Assembly: GCF_019457635.1 (NCBI RefSeq)
Contig: NZ_CP080412.1
Span: forward strand, 1,240,001-1,304,000
Reading direction: 5' to 3'
DNA from: Shewanella mangrovisoli
Lineage (GTDB): Bacteria > Pseudomonadota > Gammaproteobacteria > Enterobacterales > Shewanellaceae
DNA length: 64,000 nt
The position numbers were made by a program, and so were the translations under genes. Shown here piece by piece: positions 1-9,312 of the stretch (positions are counted from its first letter, which is position 1; each line of letters starts with the position of its first letter). The notes beneath the pieces are model-generated. The model was not told where the DNA came from and did not search any database. It saw only the letters and a program-made list of their open reading frames with translations.

Positions 1-1
1 G

Positions 2-148
2 CAAATCAGCGATGAGCGTGTTGCTAACGTCTCTGACCACCTTGAACTGAACCAAGAGGTGACTGTTAAGGTCATGGAAGTGGATCGTCAAGGCCGTGTA
101 CGTCTGTCAATCAAAGAAGCACAGACTAAAGAACCTGCTGCTGAATAA
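2..148 (+). CDS. pnp: Polyribonucleotide nucleotidyltransferase, C-terminal end (partial)
   Basis: The window opens inside a gene; the last 48 codons are visible and end in TAA at 146-148. The residues read as the end of an S1 RNA-binding domain (valine-rich beta strands, then [10 protein letters not shown]) followed by a short acidic tail. Together with the nlpI gene that follows, as in E. coli pnp-nlpI, this fits PNPase, the phosphorolytic 3'-5' exoribonuclease of the degradosome. Everything upstream, including the catalytic RNase PH domains, is outside the window, so the identity rests on the S1 tail and the neighbour. Confidence 0.85.
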   Translation, partial: QISDERVANVSDHLELNQEVTVKVMEVDRQGRVRLSIKEAQTKEPAAE

Positions 149-194
149 TCGTCTTTACTGACATTATCGGCGTCAGTTTCGACATGACGTGACC

Positions 195-222
195 AAAAGG
201 AGATCAATTGATCTCCTTTTTG
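195..222 (+). terminator. Rho-independent terminator after pnp
   Basis: Eleven-base arms (AAAAGGAGATC / GATCTCCTTTT) around an AATT loop, followed by T-rich sequence, 46 bases after the pnp stop. The arms are perfect, so it may also end transcripts from the other strand. Confidence 0.85.
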
Positions 223-339
223 TTTGTTTAGGTTTAATAAAATTGAGTTTAATGCTATTCCTCAATAGCAGTCCTGAAGTGGGATTGCTATCATGAACAT
301 TCTTCTGCGTTAGTTGGGAACCTAAAAAGGTAGAAATGG

Positions 340-1242
340 ATGAGTCTTAAAATTAGAACCGCTGTTGTTGCTGTGCTGGCGGGTGCCAGCTTGATGTTGG
401 CTGGATGTGCGACCACTAAGTCTCCCTTAGACAACCAAAATGACGTTGAAGGCAAGTTAGTCATCGCCCCCGTGATGCCAGACTATAAAGTCGAAGTCAC
501 CCTTGCCAAGCTGAATGAGATTTTATCGGCGGTTGAGCTAACCAACGAACAGCGCGCACGTTTTCATTACGATCGCGGCGTGATTTATGACAGTGTCGGT
601 TTACGCTTAATGGCGCGCATCGATTTTATGCAGGCACTTAAACTGCAACCCGATTTAGCCGATGCCTATAATTTCCTTGGTATTTATTACACCCAAGAAG
701 GTGAATACGATAGCGCCTATGAGGCGTTTGATGGTGTATTAGAGCTGTCGCCAAATTATGATTATGCCTACTTAAATCGAGGTATCGCGCTTTATTATGG
801 CGATAGGAACGATCTCGCCTTAAAAGATATGCAGGCATTTTATGCTGGCGATAATAAAGATGGTTACCGCGCCCTGTGGTTATATCTTATCCAGTCGAAA
901 GATAATGCTGAAGAGGCCAAACGTCAGTTACTAGAGCACCGTAAGGGGTTGGAAGCCGATGCTTGGTCAACCGTGATTGTTGATTATTACCTTGGCGTTA
1001 AGAGTCGTGAGCAGGTTTTTGCCGATGCCAAGTTAGGCCTGACTCATCCGAAAGAATATGCTGAGCGTTTATGTGAAGCGTATTTCTACCTCGCCAAAAT
1101 CGAAATCGCCAAGAATCAATACCAAGAGGCGGCGAATTATTTCCGTCTTGCCCTCGCGACCAATATCTATGACTTTGTTGAGCACAGATACGCGCGAATT
1201 GAGCTAGCAAAAGTTAAAGGTTTGCTCGAAGGCACAAAATAA
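340..1242 (+). CDS. nlpI: Lipoprotein NlpI, TPR-repeat adaptor
   Basis: The 300-aa product begins with a lipoprotein signal; the lipobox LAGC puts the lipidated cysteine at residue 23. Residues about 60-160 carry consecutive TPR helices (ARFHYDRGVIYDSVG, ADAYNFLGIYYTQEG, DYAYLNRGIALYYGD), and further helical repeats follow near the C-terminus. NlpI is an outer-membrane-anchored scaffold that in E. coli recruits the Prc protease and peptidoglycan hydrolases such as MepS. The length is close to the E. coli protein (294 aa) and the position after pnp is conserved. The start is the ATG at 340, preceded by AAAAAGGTAG. An inverted repeat follows the stop. Function is by family; the fold and lipobox are seen directly. 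Confidence 0.93.
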   Translation: MSLKIRTAVVAVLAGASLMLAGCATTKSPLDNQNDVEGKLVIAPVMPDYKVEVTLAKLNEILSAVELTNEQRARFHYDRGVIYDSVGLRLMARIDFMQALKLQPDLADAYNFLGIYYTQEGEYDSAYEAFDGVLELSPNYDYAYLNRGIALYYGDRNDLALKDMQAFYAGDNKDGYRALWLYLIQSKDNAEEAKRQLLEHRKGLEADAWSTVIVDYYLGVKSREQVFADAKLGLTHPKEYAERLCEAYFYLAKIEIAKNQYQEAANYFRLALATNIYDFVEHRYARIELAKVKGLLEGTK

Positions 1243-1250
1243 GCCATATC

Positions 1251-1275
1251 GCCCGAGGCTCATCTCGGGCTTTAC
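1251..1275 (+). terminator. Terminator after nlpI
   Basis: Perfect seven-base arms GCCCGAG / CTCGGGC with a six-base loop, then a short T run, 8 bases after the nlpI stop. Confidence 0.7.
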
Positions 1276-1341
1276 CTAGCCAAGTACGCACTGAGGCGCT
1301 ATAATTTGCGCCTTTTTTAGCGATACGAGTGCATAGGTTAA

Positions 1342-2922
1342 ATGTCAGACAATAAAGTAGAGGTCGATAAACGTCGCACCTTCGCGATTATATCGCACCC
1401 CGACGCGGGTAAAACCACCATTACCGAAAAAGTGCTGTTATTCGGAAACGCGCTGCAGAAAGCGGGTACCGTTAAGGGCAAAAAATCGGGTCAGCACGCT
1501 AAGTCTGACTGGATGGAAATGGAAAAAGACCGTGGTATTTCGATTACTACGTCTGTCATGCAGTTCCCCTATGGTGGTGCGCTCGTTAACCTACTCGATA
1601 CTCCCGGCCACGAAGACTTCTCGGAAGATACTTACCGCACCTTGACGGCGGTTGACTCTTGCCTGATGGTTATCGACTCGGCCAAGGGTGTAGAAGATCG
1701 TACCATCAAATTGATGGAAGTGACGCGTCTGCGCGATACACCTATTGTCACCTTTATGAACAAACTCGACCGCGATATTCGCGATCCCATCGAACTGATG
1801 GATGAGGTTGAGGATGTTCTCAATATCGCCTGTGCGCCTATCACTTGGCCTATTGGTAGCGGTAAAGAGTTTAAAGGTGTTTACCATATTCTGCGTGATG
1901 AAGTGGTGCTGTACCAGAGCGGTATGGGGCACACGATTCAAGAACGCCGCGTGATTGAAGGCATCGATAACCCTGAGCTGGATAAAGCGATTGGTAGTTA
2001 TGCTGCTGATTTACGTGATGAAATGGAACTGGTTCGCGGTGCATCCAACGAATTTGATCACCAAGCCTTCTTGAAGGGCGAGCTTACGCCAGTTTTCTTC
2101 GGTACTGCTTTGGGTAACTTCGGTGTTGACCATATCCTCGATGGTATTGTGGAGTGGGCACCAAAGCCGTTACCTCGTGAAAGCGATGCGCGGATGATCA
2201 TGCCTGACGAAGAAAAATTCACCGGCTTTGTGTTCAAAATCCAAGCTAACATGGATCCAAAACACCGTGACCGCGTTGCCTTTATGCGTGTTTGCTCGGG
2301 TCGCTATGAGCAAGGCATGAAGATGCACCACGTGCGTATCGGAAAAGATGTTAACGTCAGCGATGCCTTGACCTTTATGGCGGGTGACCGTGAGCGCGCC
2401 GAAGTGGCGTATCCTGGTGATATTATTGGTTTACATAACCATGGGACCATTCGTATCGGCGATACTTTCACCCAAGGTGAAAAGTTCCGCTTCACCGGTG
2501 TACCAAACTTTGCACCCGAAATGTTCCGCCGTATTCGTCTGCGCGATCCGCTCAAGCAAAAACAATTGCTTAAGGGCTTAGTTCAGTTGTCTGAAGAAGG
2601 CGCTGTGCAGGTGTTTCGTCCATTAGACTCGAACGATTTAATCGTTGGTGCTGTGGGTGTGCTGCAGTTTGAAGTGGTTGTCGGCCGCTTAAAGAGCGAG
2701 TACAACGTTGAAGCGATTTACGAAGGTATTAGCGTTTCAACCGCACGCTGGGTTTATTGTAAAGATGAGCGTAAGCTAGAAGAGTTCCGCCGCAAATGTA
2801 GCCAAAACTTGGCGCTCGATGGTGGTGATAACTTAACTTATATTGCGCCAACTATGGTTAACTTAAATCTTTCGATGGAAAGATACCCTGATATCGAGTT
2901 CGCTAAGACACGCGAACACTAA
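1342..2922 (+). CDS. prfC: Peptide chain release factor 3 (RF3)
   Basis: A 526-aa translational GTPase. The P-loop [10 protein letters not shown] is at residues 18-27, the switch I region DRGISITTS near 63-71, the G3 motif DTPGHEDF near 86, and the G4 motif NKLDRD near 140. This is the RF3 form of the EF-G superfamily; E. coli RF3 is 529 aa. RF3 uses GTP to release RF1 and RF2 from the ribosome after peptide release and has a role in post-peptidyl-transfer quality control. It is followed by its own terminator and starts a run of genes in the same order as the prfC-yjjV-deo region of E. coli. Confidence 0.97.
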   Translation: MSDNKVEVDKRRTFAIISHPDAGKTTITEKVLLFGNALQKAGTVKGKKSGQHAKSDWMEMEKDRGISITTSVMQFPYGGALVNLLDTPGHEDFSEDTYRTLTAVDSCLMVIDSAKGVEDRTIKLMEVTRLRDTPIVTFMNKLDRDIRDPIELMDEVEDVLNIACAPITWPIGSGKEFKGVYHILRDEVVLYQSGMGHTIQERRVIEGIDNPELDKAIGSYAADLRDEMELVRGASNEFDHQAFLKGELTPVFFGTALGNFGVDHILDGIVEWAPKPLPRESDARMIMPDEEKFTGFVFKIQANMDPKHRDRVAFMRVCSGRYEQGMKMHHVRIGKDVNVSDALTFMAGDRERAEVAYPGDIIGLHNHGTIRIGDTFTQGEKFRFTGVPNFAPEMFRRIRLRDPLKQKQLLKGLVQLSEEGAVQVFRPLDSNDLIVGAVGVLQFEVVVGRLKSEYNVEAIYEGISVSTARWVYCKDERKLEEFRRKCSQNLALDGGDNLTYIAPTMVNLNLSMERYPDIEFAKTREH

Positions 2923-2942
2923 CAGGTCAGTGACTCTAGGGT

Positions 2943-2970
2943 AAAAGGCGGTGATTCACCGCCTTTTTTG
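2943..2970 (+). terminator. Terminator after prfC
   Basis: AAAAGGCGGTGATTCACCGCCTTTTTT: seven-base GC-rich stem, small loop and a run of six T, 20 bases after the prfC stop. Confidence 0.88.
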
Positions 2971-2992
2971 TATCTACAATTTAGGATGACAC

Positions 2993-3172
2993 ATGATTCA
3001 TTGGATAACTCAGGCGTGGCGTGCCTATATTCGTTGGTGTGACAAGATGGGGCTGACGCCAGAGAATCGCCGCTGTTGTATGCCTCGATTGGAGGACCCG
3101 CCATTAGCCCGCAATAAGCCGAATTGCCAAGAAAAGGCTGCTGCATCCCATGGAGAGACAAAATCGGAGTAA
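2993..3172 (+). CDS. Small conserved protein (59 aa), probably DUF5363 family
   Basis: The 59-codon frame begins with MIHWITQAWRAYIRWCDKMG and ends in TAA at 3170-3172. It sits between prfC and the TatD-family gene, 25-30 bases after the prfC terminator, with an AGGA ribosome site 6 bases upstream. Its C-terminal codons contain the GGAG ribosome site of the next gene, so the two are probably translationally coupled. The N-terminal half is a tryptophan- and arginine-rich amphipathic helix; the rest is polar with a CC pair. I recall similar short proteins beside yjjV in Shewanella and Vibrio; the DUF number is from memory and the function is unknown. Confidence 0.65.
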   Translation: MIHWITQAWRAYIRWCDKMGLTPENRRCCMPRLEDPPLARNKPNCQEKAAASHGETKSE

Positions 3173-3179
3173 TGGATTG

Positions 3180-3947
3180 ATGATGTTAGATACCCATGCG
3201 CACCTCGATTTCGCAGAGTTTGATAGTGACCGTGAACAGGTTGTGCAGCGTATGCGACAAGCGGGCATCGATAATCTGATCATCCCAGGTGTTTCCCCTC
3301 TGCATTGGGCAAAACAATTGGCAATTGCTGAGCAATATCAGTGTTATTTTGCTTTAGGGATCCACCCTTGGTTTTGCCCCGAAGATGTTGATAAGGCAAT
3401 CTCTGAATTAACATTTCACGTTTCTCAGTTACGAGAATGTCCCCGTTTTGTTGCGATTGGTGAATGCGGTTTAGACAAACTTTATGCTGATAATTGGAGC
3501 AAACAGTTAGCGTTTTTCGATGCGCAGCTAACACTCGCCAATGAGCTTAACTTGCCCGTTATCGTCCATGCCGTCAAAGCTCACCAAGAGGTATTGTTCC
3601 ATTTAAAGCGTCATAAACTTCCAAGAGGTGGCGTAATCCACGCTTTTTCTGGTAGCCCCGATATCGCCGTTGAATACACTAAGCTAGGTTTTAAACTCGG
3701 CATTGGCGGTTTAGTGATGAATCCCAATGCGAAAAAACTGCTTAAAACCGTCAGTGAACTGCCGCCAGAAAGCTTCCTACTTGAGACTGATTCTCCTGCC
3801 ATGACCCCGTTAAATGTTACAGAAAAACGGAACCAACCCGCTAACGCTGTACTTTTTATAGACAAAATTGCAACTTTGCAAAAAAAATCTAGTGTTCTAA
3901 TATCAGAACACTTGGTGTCGAATGCAATGCAACTGTTTGACCTTTAG
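3180..3947 (+). CDS. yjjV: TatD-family metal-dependent DNase/hydrolase (YjjV type)
   Basis: About 255 aa, an amidohydrolase-fold metalloenzyme. The family landmarks are in order: DTHAHLDF at the N-terminus (metal-binding HxH), GIHPWF, GECGLD, VIVHAVKAHQE, GVIHAFSGS and LLETDSPAM. TatD-like proteins are 3'-5' exodeoxyribonucleases or phosphodiesterases; YjjV itself is poorly characterised. An in-frame ATG at 3150 exists, but ATG 3180 follows GGAG at 3166-3169 and places the HxH at the usual distance from the start, so I prefer 3180. The open frame overlaps the end of the 59-aa gene, which suggests coupling. Confidence 0.9.
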   Translation: MMLDTHAHLDFAEFDSDREQVVQRMRQAGIDNLIIPGVSPLHWAKQLAIAEQYQCYFALGIHPWFCPEDVDKAISELTFHVSQLRECPRFVAIGECGLDKLYADNWSKQLAFFDAQLTLANELNLPVIVHAVKAHQEVLFHLKRHKLPRGGVIHAFSGSPDIAVEYTKLGFKLGIGGLVMNPNAKKLLKTVSELPPESFLLETDSPAMTPLNVTEKRNQPANAVLFIDKIATLQKKSSVLISEHLVSNAMQLFDL

Positions 3948-4123
3948 TTGTTTTTGGTTAAACAGGTGTAGGTCGCAATAGCATTTTGCTCTAAGCGGTT
4001 GAAATTAAACTCCAAAATTTTGATCAAAACGACGATTTTCGACTTTCTCTCGGGTATAATCTGACTCGGAAATAGGTTGATTAACAACATAATTAAAAAG
4101 TGTTAACAATAGGGTGATGGTTA

Positions 4124-5383
4124 ATGAATATATTGATGAGTTTAGTAGGGGTGGTCGTCCTACTTGCGATAGGTTTCCTCCTATCGAATAACAAAAAAGC
4201 AATTAACTTGCGTACTGTGGGTGGTGCATTAGCCATCCAGGCCGCCTTCGGTGGTTTTGTACTGTACGTTCCTGTCGGTAAAGATATCCTGAAAAGTGTG
4301 TCTGACGCGGTTTCTAGCGTTATCGGTTACGCACAAAACGGTATCGGCTTCCTGTTCGGTGATTTAGCTAACTTCAAACTTGGCTTTATCTTCGCGGTAA
4401 ACGTGTTGCCAGTTATCGTGTTCTTCTCTTCTCTGATCGCCGTTCTGTACTACTTAGGCATCATGCAATGGATCATCCGTATCATCGGTGGTGGTCTGCA
4501 AAAAGCATTAGGCACAAGCCGTACTGAATCTATGTCTGCGACTGCTAACATCTTCGTTGGTCAAACCGAAGCGCCGTTAGTGGTTCGTCCATTCATTCCA
4601 ACTATGACTCAATCAGAACTGTTTGCGATCATGGTGGGTGGTTTAGCTTCTATCGCAGGTTCGGTACTTGCTGGTTACGCGCAAATGGGCGTGCCTATTG
4701 AGTACTTAGTTGCTGCGTCATTCATGGCGGCACCAGGTGGTCTATTAATGGCTAAACTGATGCACCCAGAGACTGAAGTTGCTAAAAACGACATGGATGA
4801 ATTACCAGAAGATCCTGATAAGCCAGCTAACGTATTAGACGCTGCTGCTGCGGGTGCTTCATCTGGTATGCACTTAGCGTTAAACGTAGGTGCAATGCTG
4901 TTAGCCTTCGTTGGTTTGATCGCTATGATCAACGGCATCATCGGTGGTGTAGGCGGTTGGTTCGGTGTTGAAGGTTTAACACTGGAACTGATCCTTGGTT
5001 ACATCTTCATGCCTTTAGCTTTCTTAATCGGTGTACCTTGGAACGAAGCACTGGTTGCTGGTTCTTTCATCGGTCAGAAGATCGTTGTTAACGAATTCGT
5101 TGCTTACCTGAATTTTGCGCCATACCTAAAAGACATCGCTGATGGCGGTATGATCGTTGCTGACACTGGTTTAGCAATGACTGACAGAACCAAAGCGATT
5201 ATTTCGTTTGCACTGTGTGGTTTCGCTAACTTGTCTTCTATCGCGATTCTGCTGGGTGGTTTAGGTGCTATGGCTCCTAACCGTCGTCATGATTTAGCTA
5301 AGTTAGGTATCCGTGCTGTTATCGCCGGTTCTTTAGCTAACTTAATGAGTGCAACAATTGCAGGTCTGTTCTTAGCTATCTAA
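4124..5383 (+). CDS. nupC: Concentrative nucleoside transporter (CNT/NupC family)
   Basis: A 419-aa inner-membrane protein with many hydrophobic segments. CNT signature stretches are present: GQTEAPLVVRPF near residue 146, the re-entrant hairpin region around PGGLLMAKLMHPE, and PWNEALVAGSF with KIVVNEFVAY in the C-terminal transport domain. CNT carriers import nucleosides with H+ or Na+. It precedes a Tsx-like channel and the deo enzymes, so uptake feeds directly into salvage. The ribosome site is AGGGTGA about 8 bases before ATG 4124. A 12-bp palindrome TTTTGATCAAAA lies at 4018-4029 in the upstream gap, but no known regulator is assigned. The exact subtype (NupC or NupX like) cannot be told by eye. 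Confidence 0.93.
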   Translation: MNILMSLVGVVVLLAIGFLLSNNKKAINLRTVGGALAIQAAFGGFVLYVPVGKDILKSVSDAVSSVIGYAQNGIGFLFGDLANFKLGFIFAVNVLPVIVFFSSLIAVLYYLGIMQWIIRIIGGGLQKALGTSRTESMSATANIFVGQTEAPLVVRPFIPTMTQSELFAIMVGGLASIAGSVLAGYAQMGVPIEYLVAASFMAAPGGLLMAKLMHPETEVAKNDMDELPEDPDKPANVLDAAAAGASSGMHLALNVGAMLLAFVGLIAMINGIIGGVGGWFGVEGLTLELILGYIFMPLAFLIGVPWNEALVAGSFIGQKIVVNEFVAYLNFAPYLKDIADGGMIVADTGLAMTDRTKAIISFALCGFANLSSIAILLGGLGAMAPNRRHDLAKLGIRAVIAGSLANLMSATIAGLFLAI

Positions 5384-5729
5384 GCATAGACATGTAGGGG
5401 AGATGCTCCCCACTAACTGGGTCCTGACCATGCAGGGCGGGACCTAAGTTAATTCAACCATTTTCCAATAGTGATTCCTGTAGTGAATAGTTTCTCCGAT
5501 TGTATAGGCCAGATTACAACTAAACGTAAGCTGTGATGCTGTCTTAACAGTCGTGACGTACGGTTAAGTTAATTAGTCGTAAACAATAAGTCGCGACTTT
5601 GTTCACAATTAAGAATTTTGTGTTCGTGATTTTACGCCAGATTATTGAGATTTTTTTTAATCGAGGTAGAATGCGAGCGCCACAAAAAGAACGCTACCCT
5701 TGACGGTAGCAAACAAAATAATGGGGTTG
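5384..5729. other. Gene-free gap between nupC and tsx (346 bp)
   Basis: No open frame with a ribosome site is visible. A GGGGAGATGCTCCCC hairpin lies at about 5397-5411 without a T run. The right half, with TTGTTCACAATT and TTGTGTTCGTGATTTT around 5600-5632, is a plausible promoter and regulator region for tsx but matches no operator well enough to name. Confidence 0.5.
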
Positions 5730-6602
5730 ATGATGAAAAACGTTAAAACTTTAGCTTTAGCTGCTACAGCAGTAGCTGCAATGTCTGGTAACGCATTTGC
5801 TGCTGACCGTTCTGACCTTCACGGTTCTGACTACAAGTGGATGCAGTTCAACGCTATGTACTCTATTGGCGAAAAGCCAGAGAACCCAGCATCTGGTGAC
5901 CAGCACGACTACTTAGAAATGGAGTTCGGCGGCCGTTCAGGTATTTTCGATCTGTATGGTTATGTTGACGTATTCAATTTAGCAAACCAATCAAGCAGCA
6001 ACGGTGACAAGAACCCAGGAAGCGGCAAAAGCAAACTGTTCATGAAGTTTGCTCCACGTGTTTCTATCGATGCATTAACCGGTAAAGATTTATCTTTCGG
6101 TCCAATCCAAGAAGTTTACTTCTCTACTCTGTTCAACTGGGATGGTTTAGTTAACGATGGTGATGGTACTGGTGTGAACTCCACATTCTGGGGTATTGGT
6201 GCTGACGTAAACGTGCCTTGGTTAGGCAAAACAGGTATGAACCTGTACGGTTACTACGACATGAACGCGAAAGAGTGGAACGGTTACCAATTCTCTGCTA
6301 ACTGGTTCAAGCCTTTCTACTTCTTCGATAACAAGAGCTTCCTGTCATTCCAAGGTTATATCGATTACCAATTTGGTGCTGATAAGGTAAATGCTTACGA
6401 TGAGAATGGCGTTTATCAAAATACAACTTTCACTTCCAACGGTGGTAACATTTTCTTCGGTCTATACTGGCACTCAGATCGTTACGCTCTGGGCTATGGT
6501 CTGAAAGGCTTCAAAGATGTTTACCTACTTAAAGATGGTGGTACTTTTGGCCTAGAATCAACAGGTTGGTCTCACTACCTGTCAGCTACTTACAAGTTCT
6601 AA
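5730..6602 (+). CDS. tsx: Tsx-like nucleoside-specific outer-membrane channel
   Basis: About 290 aa. It begins with a signal peptide (MMKNVKTLALAATAVAAMSG, cleavage likely after NAFA). The mature part is rich in aromatic residues and alternating beta strands and ends in a beta-strand closing on phenylalanine (SATYKF), as outer-membrane barrels do. DLHGSDYKWMQFNAMY at the mature N-terminus and the total length match the Tsx channel family (E. coli Tsx 294 aa), which lets nucleosides cross the outer membrane. It lies between the CNT carrier and deoC. The start is ATG 5730 or 5733, both after GGGG at 5723-5726. A terminator follows. Confidence 0.9.
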   Translation: MMKNVKTLALAATAVAAMSGNAFAADRSDLHGSDYKWMQFNAMYSIGEKPENPASGDQHDYLEMEFGGRSGIFDLYGYVDVFNLANQSSSNGDKNPGSGKSKLFMKFAPRVSIDALTGKDLSFGPIQEVYFSTLFNWDGLVNDGDGTGVNSTFWGIGADVNVPWLGKTGMNLYGYYDMNAKEWNGYQFSANWFKPFYFFDNKSFLSFQGYIDYQFGADKVNAYDENGVYQNTTFTSNGGNIFFGLYWHSDRYALGYGLKGFKDVYLLKDGGTFGLESTGWSHYLSATYKF

Positions 6603-6620
6603 TTTCTTATAAGAGTCGTT

Positions 6621-6648
6621 GGAGCCGCGATGGCGGCTCCATTTTTTA
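6621..6648 (+). terminator. Terminator after tsx
   Basis: Perfect arms GGAGCCGC / GCGGCTCC with a GATG loop, followed by ATTTTTT, 18 bases after the tsx stop. Confidence 0.9.
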
Positions 6649-6879
6649 TGTGTCATGAATCTTTATCTAAACCCATTTATAATTTGAGCAGTGCGTTTAT
6701 ATAAAGGTTTGTGTTTTTCTCGCGCTAAAACGGATTTTTCGCGGAAAAGTAGGAACAAGACATTATTCGTATCCTCTCTTCCGGTCTTCAAGGATTCAAG
6801 TCGTGATCACTTATAGTTCATTTAAGTGTCAGGATGCGTATGTGTTATGCATAGGCAAGATTGAATACCTAATAAAAAT

Positions 6880-6902
6880 GTAATTTGCCCTACACAAATT
6901 AC
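6880..6902. promoter_or_regulatory. Inverted repeat upstream of deoC, operator candidate
   Basis: GTAATTTG (6880-6887) and its exact complement CAAATTAC (6895-6902) flank a 7-bp spacer, 114 bp before deoC. It lies in the 414-bp gap after the tsx terminator, which holds no open frame. The length and spacing fit a dimeric repressor site, but I cannot name the regulator, and the same dyad was not found before nupC, tsx or deoA. Confidence 0.5.
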
Positions 6903-7016
6903 TCGGCATCGCCTGAAGGCCCGGCCATATAAAAATAATCAAAATAATGCCAGCTCTGAGCGTTGCATATAAGCGACTGATTTCTATTTATTTGTTTTTT
7001 CTTTTGGAGAGCTATT

Positions 7017-7787
7017 ATGACTGATTTAAAAAAAGCAGCACAACGCGCCATCGAACTTATGGATTTAACCACCTTAAACGATGACGATACCGATCAGAAG
7101 GTGATCGACCTGTGTCACAAAGCCGTGACGCCAGCGGGTAATACTGCTGCCATCTGTATCTATCCTCGTTTCATTCCTATCGCACGTAAGACCCTCGATG
7201 AGCTGGGCGCCGAAGACATTCAAATCGCGACAGTAACTAACTTCCCACACGGTAACGATGATATTGCGATTGCGGTATTAGAAACCCGTGCCGCGGTTGC
7301 CTATGGCGCCGATGAAGTCGACGTGGTATTCCCTTACCGCGCGCTGATGGAAGGCAACGAAAGTGTCGGTTACGAGTTAGTCAAAGCCTGTAAAGAAGCC
7401 TGTGGCGATGTATTACTAAAAGTGATCATCGAATCGGGTGTATTAGCCGATCCTGCGCTTATCCGCCGTGCCTCTGAACTGTCTATCGATGCGGGTGCTG
7501 ATTTCATCAAGACTTCTACCGGTAAAGTGCCAGTTAACGCGACACTTGAAGCGGCTGAAATCATGCTGACTGTGATCAGTGAAAAGAACACCAAAGTGGG
7601 CTTTAAGCCTGCTGGTGGCGTACGTGATGCTGCTCAAGCCGCTGAGTTTTTAGGTGTGGCTGAGCGTATTCTCGGTGCAGATTGGGTCACTCCACGTACC
7701 TTTAGATTTGGTGCTTCAAGCTTACTCAACAGCTTGTTACACACATTAGAATTAGCCGATGCGCCTAAGCCGACTCAAGGCTATTAA
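7017..7787 (+). CDS. deoC: Deoxyribose-phosphate aldolase
   Basis: 256 aa, a TIM-barrel class I aldolase that cleaves 2-deoxyribose-5-phosphate to acetaldehyde and glyceraldehyde-3-phosphate. The catalytic residues of the E. coli enzyme are all in place: Asp102 in EVDVVF, the Schiff-base lysine at 165 in FIKTSTGK, and the second lysine at 197 in VGFKPAGGV. The length matches E. coli DeoC (259 aa). The ribosome site GGAG lies about 8 bases upstream of the ATG. It is the first gene of a deoC-A-B-D series, but 184 bp with two large hairpins separate it from deoA, so expression of the two parts may be uncoupled. Confidence 0.97.
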   Translation: MTDLKKAAQRAIELMDLTTLNDDDTDQKVIDLCHKAVTPAGNTAAICIYPRFIPIARKTLDELGAEDIQIATVTNFPHGNDDIAIAVLETRAAVAYGADEVDVVFPYRALMEGNESVGYELVKACKEACGDVLLKVIIESGVLADPALIRRASELSIDAGADFIKTSTGKVPVNATLEAAEIMLTVISEKNTKVGFKPAGGVRDAAQAAEFLGVAERILGADWVTPRTFRFGASSLLNSLLHTLELADAPKPTQGY

Positions 7788-7858
7788 TCGAACATTGCAT
7801 CTCGATTAATACCAAAATCGTATATCGAAACTAATTAAGTGTGAACTAAATCTAGTTG

Positions 7859-7915
7859 GAAACATCAAAACTTCGATAGCATGTAATTGTAATATTGCTA
7901 CAGTTTTGATGTTTC
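7859..7915 (+). repeat. Long hairpin 1 in the deoC-deoA gap
   Basis: A perfect 14-bp inverted repeat: GAAACATCAAAACT (7859-7872) pairs with AGTTTTGATGTTTC (7902-7915). A second inner stem, TAGCA (7877-7881) with TGCTA (7896-7900), continues the helix after a small internal loop. No T run follows, so it is not an ordinary terminator. Confidence 0.8.
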
Positions 7916-7921
7916 ATTGCA

Positions 7922-7959
7922 AAGCTAAATAACGGATATGTTGTATTAGTATTTAGCTT
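7922..7959 (+). repeat. Hairpin 2 abutting the deoA ribosome site
   Basis: AAGCTAAATA (7922-7931) is the exact complement of TATTTAGCTT (7950-7959), with an 18-base loop. The GGAGG ribosome site of deoA starts at the next base, 7960, so folding of this hairpin would end right at the ribosome site. Candidate translational or transcriptional control element. Confidence 0.7.
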
Positions 7960-7971
7960 GGAGGCAGTATC

Positions 7972-9303
7972 ATGTTTCTAGCTCAAGAAATTATACGTAA
8001 GAAGCGCAATGGTTTAGCCTTGAGTACCGAAGAGATCCAGTTCTTCGTTAAGGGTATAACCACCAATGCAGTGTCGGAAGGTCAGATCGCCGCATTGGGC
8101 ATGGCAGTGTACTTTAATGACATGAATATGGATGAAAGAATCGCTTTGACCACGGCAATGCGCGATTCTGGCACTGTGCTCAATTGGGACGCGTTAAACC
8201 TCAATGGTCCCATCGTCGATAAGCACAGCACAGGTGGTGTCGGTGATGTGATTAGTCTGATGCTCGGCCCCATGGCCGCTGCTTGCGGTGGTTATGTGCC
8301 GATGATTTCGGGTCGCGGACTCGGACACACAGGCGGTACGCTCGATAAGTTCGACGCTATTCCCGGTTATCAAACCGAACCTTCGAGTGAATTGTTCCGC
8401 AAAGTGGTTAAAGACGTTGGTGTGGCGATTATCGGCCAAACTGGCGATCTGGTCCCCGCCGACAAGCGTTTCTACTCTATCCGTGACAACACCGCGACCG
8501 TCGAATCCATCTCCCTCATTACCGCCTCAATTCTCTCTAAGAAATTAGCTTGTAGTCTCGATGCATTGGCGATGGACGTCAAAGTCGGTAGCGGCGCATT
8601 TATGCCAACCTATGAAGCTTCTGAAGAGCTTGCTCGCAGCATCGCGGCTGTAGCCAATGGCGCAGGCACTAAAACGACAGCCTTACTCACTGACATGAAC
8701 CAAGTATTAGCCTCATGTGCGGGTAATGCGGTTGAAGTGAAAGAAGCCATCGACTTCTTAACCGGTGCTTACCGTAATCCTCGTTTGTACGCTGTGACTA
8801 TGGGTCTTTGCGCCGAGATGTTACTCCTTGGTGGCCTAGCGACTGATGAAGCGGATGCGCGTGCTAAGTTAAACCGCGTATTAGATAACGGCCGCGCTGC
8901 CGAGATTTTTGGCAAGATGGTTTCAGGCCTTGGTGGTCCAGTCGATTTTGTCGAAAACTACAGTAAGTACTTACCGCAATCACAAATTATTCGCCCAGTC
9001 TTTGCTGATACCCAAGGTTATGCCCACAGCATGGACACCCGCGAACTCGGTTTAGCCGTGGTTACCTTAGGTGGTGGTCGTCGCAAACCTGGTGATGCAC
9101 TCGACTACAGTGTTGGTCTGACGCAAGTCTGTGCCCTTGGCGATAAGATTGATGCTTCTACGCCGATTGCCGTTATCCACGCGCAATCCGAAGATGCCTT
9201 TGCTCAGGCGGAAGAAGCCGTGAAAAAAGCGATTCGTATTGATGAAGTCGCTCCAGAAAAAACACCTGAGATCTATGCTTATATCCGAGCAGCGGATCTT
9301 TAA
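7972..9303 (+). CDS. deoA: Thymidine phosphorylase
   Basis: 443 aa, close to E. coli DeoA (440 aa). It phosphorolyses thymidine or deoxyuridine to the base and 2-deoxyribose-1-phosphate. The phosphate-binding KHSTGGVGD motif is near residue 84, followed by the glycine-rich [14 protein letters not shown] that marks the pyrimidine-nucleoside phosphorylase signature. A strong GGAGG lies 7 bases before ATG 7972. deoB starts 9 bases after its stop, so deoA and deoB are co-transcribed. The two hairpins upstream suggest extra control at its 5' end. Confidence 0.97.
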   Translation: MFLAQEIIRKKRNGLALSTEEIQFFVKGITTNAVSEGQIAALGMAVYFNDMNMDERIALTTAMRDSGTVLNWDALNLNGPIVDKHSTGGVGDVISLMLGPMAAACGGYVPMISGRGLGHTGGTLDKFDAIPGYQTEPSSELFRKVVKDVGVAIIGQTGDLVPADKRFYSIRDNTATVESISLITASILSKKLACSLDALAMDVKVGSGAFMPTYEASEELARSIAAVANGAGTKTTALLTDMNQVLASCAGNAVEVKEAIDFLTGAYRNPRLYAVTMGLCAEMLLLGGLATDEADARAKLNRVLDNGRAAEIFGKMVSGLGGPVDFVENYSKYLPQSQIIRPVFADTQGYAHSMDTRELGLAVVTLGGGRRKPGDALDYSVGLTQVCALGDKIDASTPIAVIHAQSEDAFAQAEEAVKKAIRIDEVAPEKTPEIYAYIRAADL

Positions 9304-9312
9304 GGAAGAATT

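Noticed and set aside
4018..4029. Palindrome TTTTGATCAAAA before nupC
   Set aside because: Too AT-rich and short to call an operator, and it does not fit the CRP or FNR spacing; only mentioned with the gene.
6603..7016. CRP or CytR site before deoC
   Set aside because: Expected from E. coli, but no TGTGA-N6-TCACA-like sequence with acceptable match was found.
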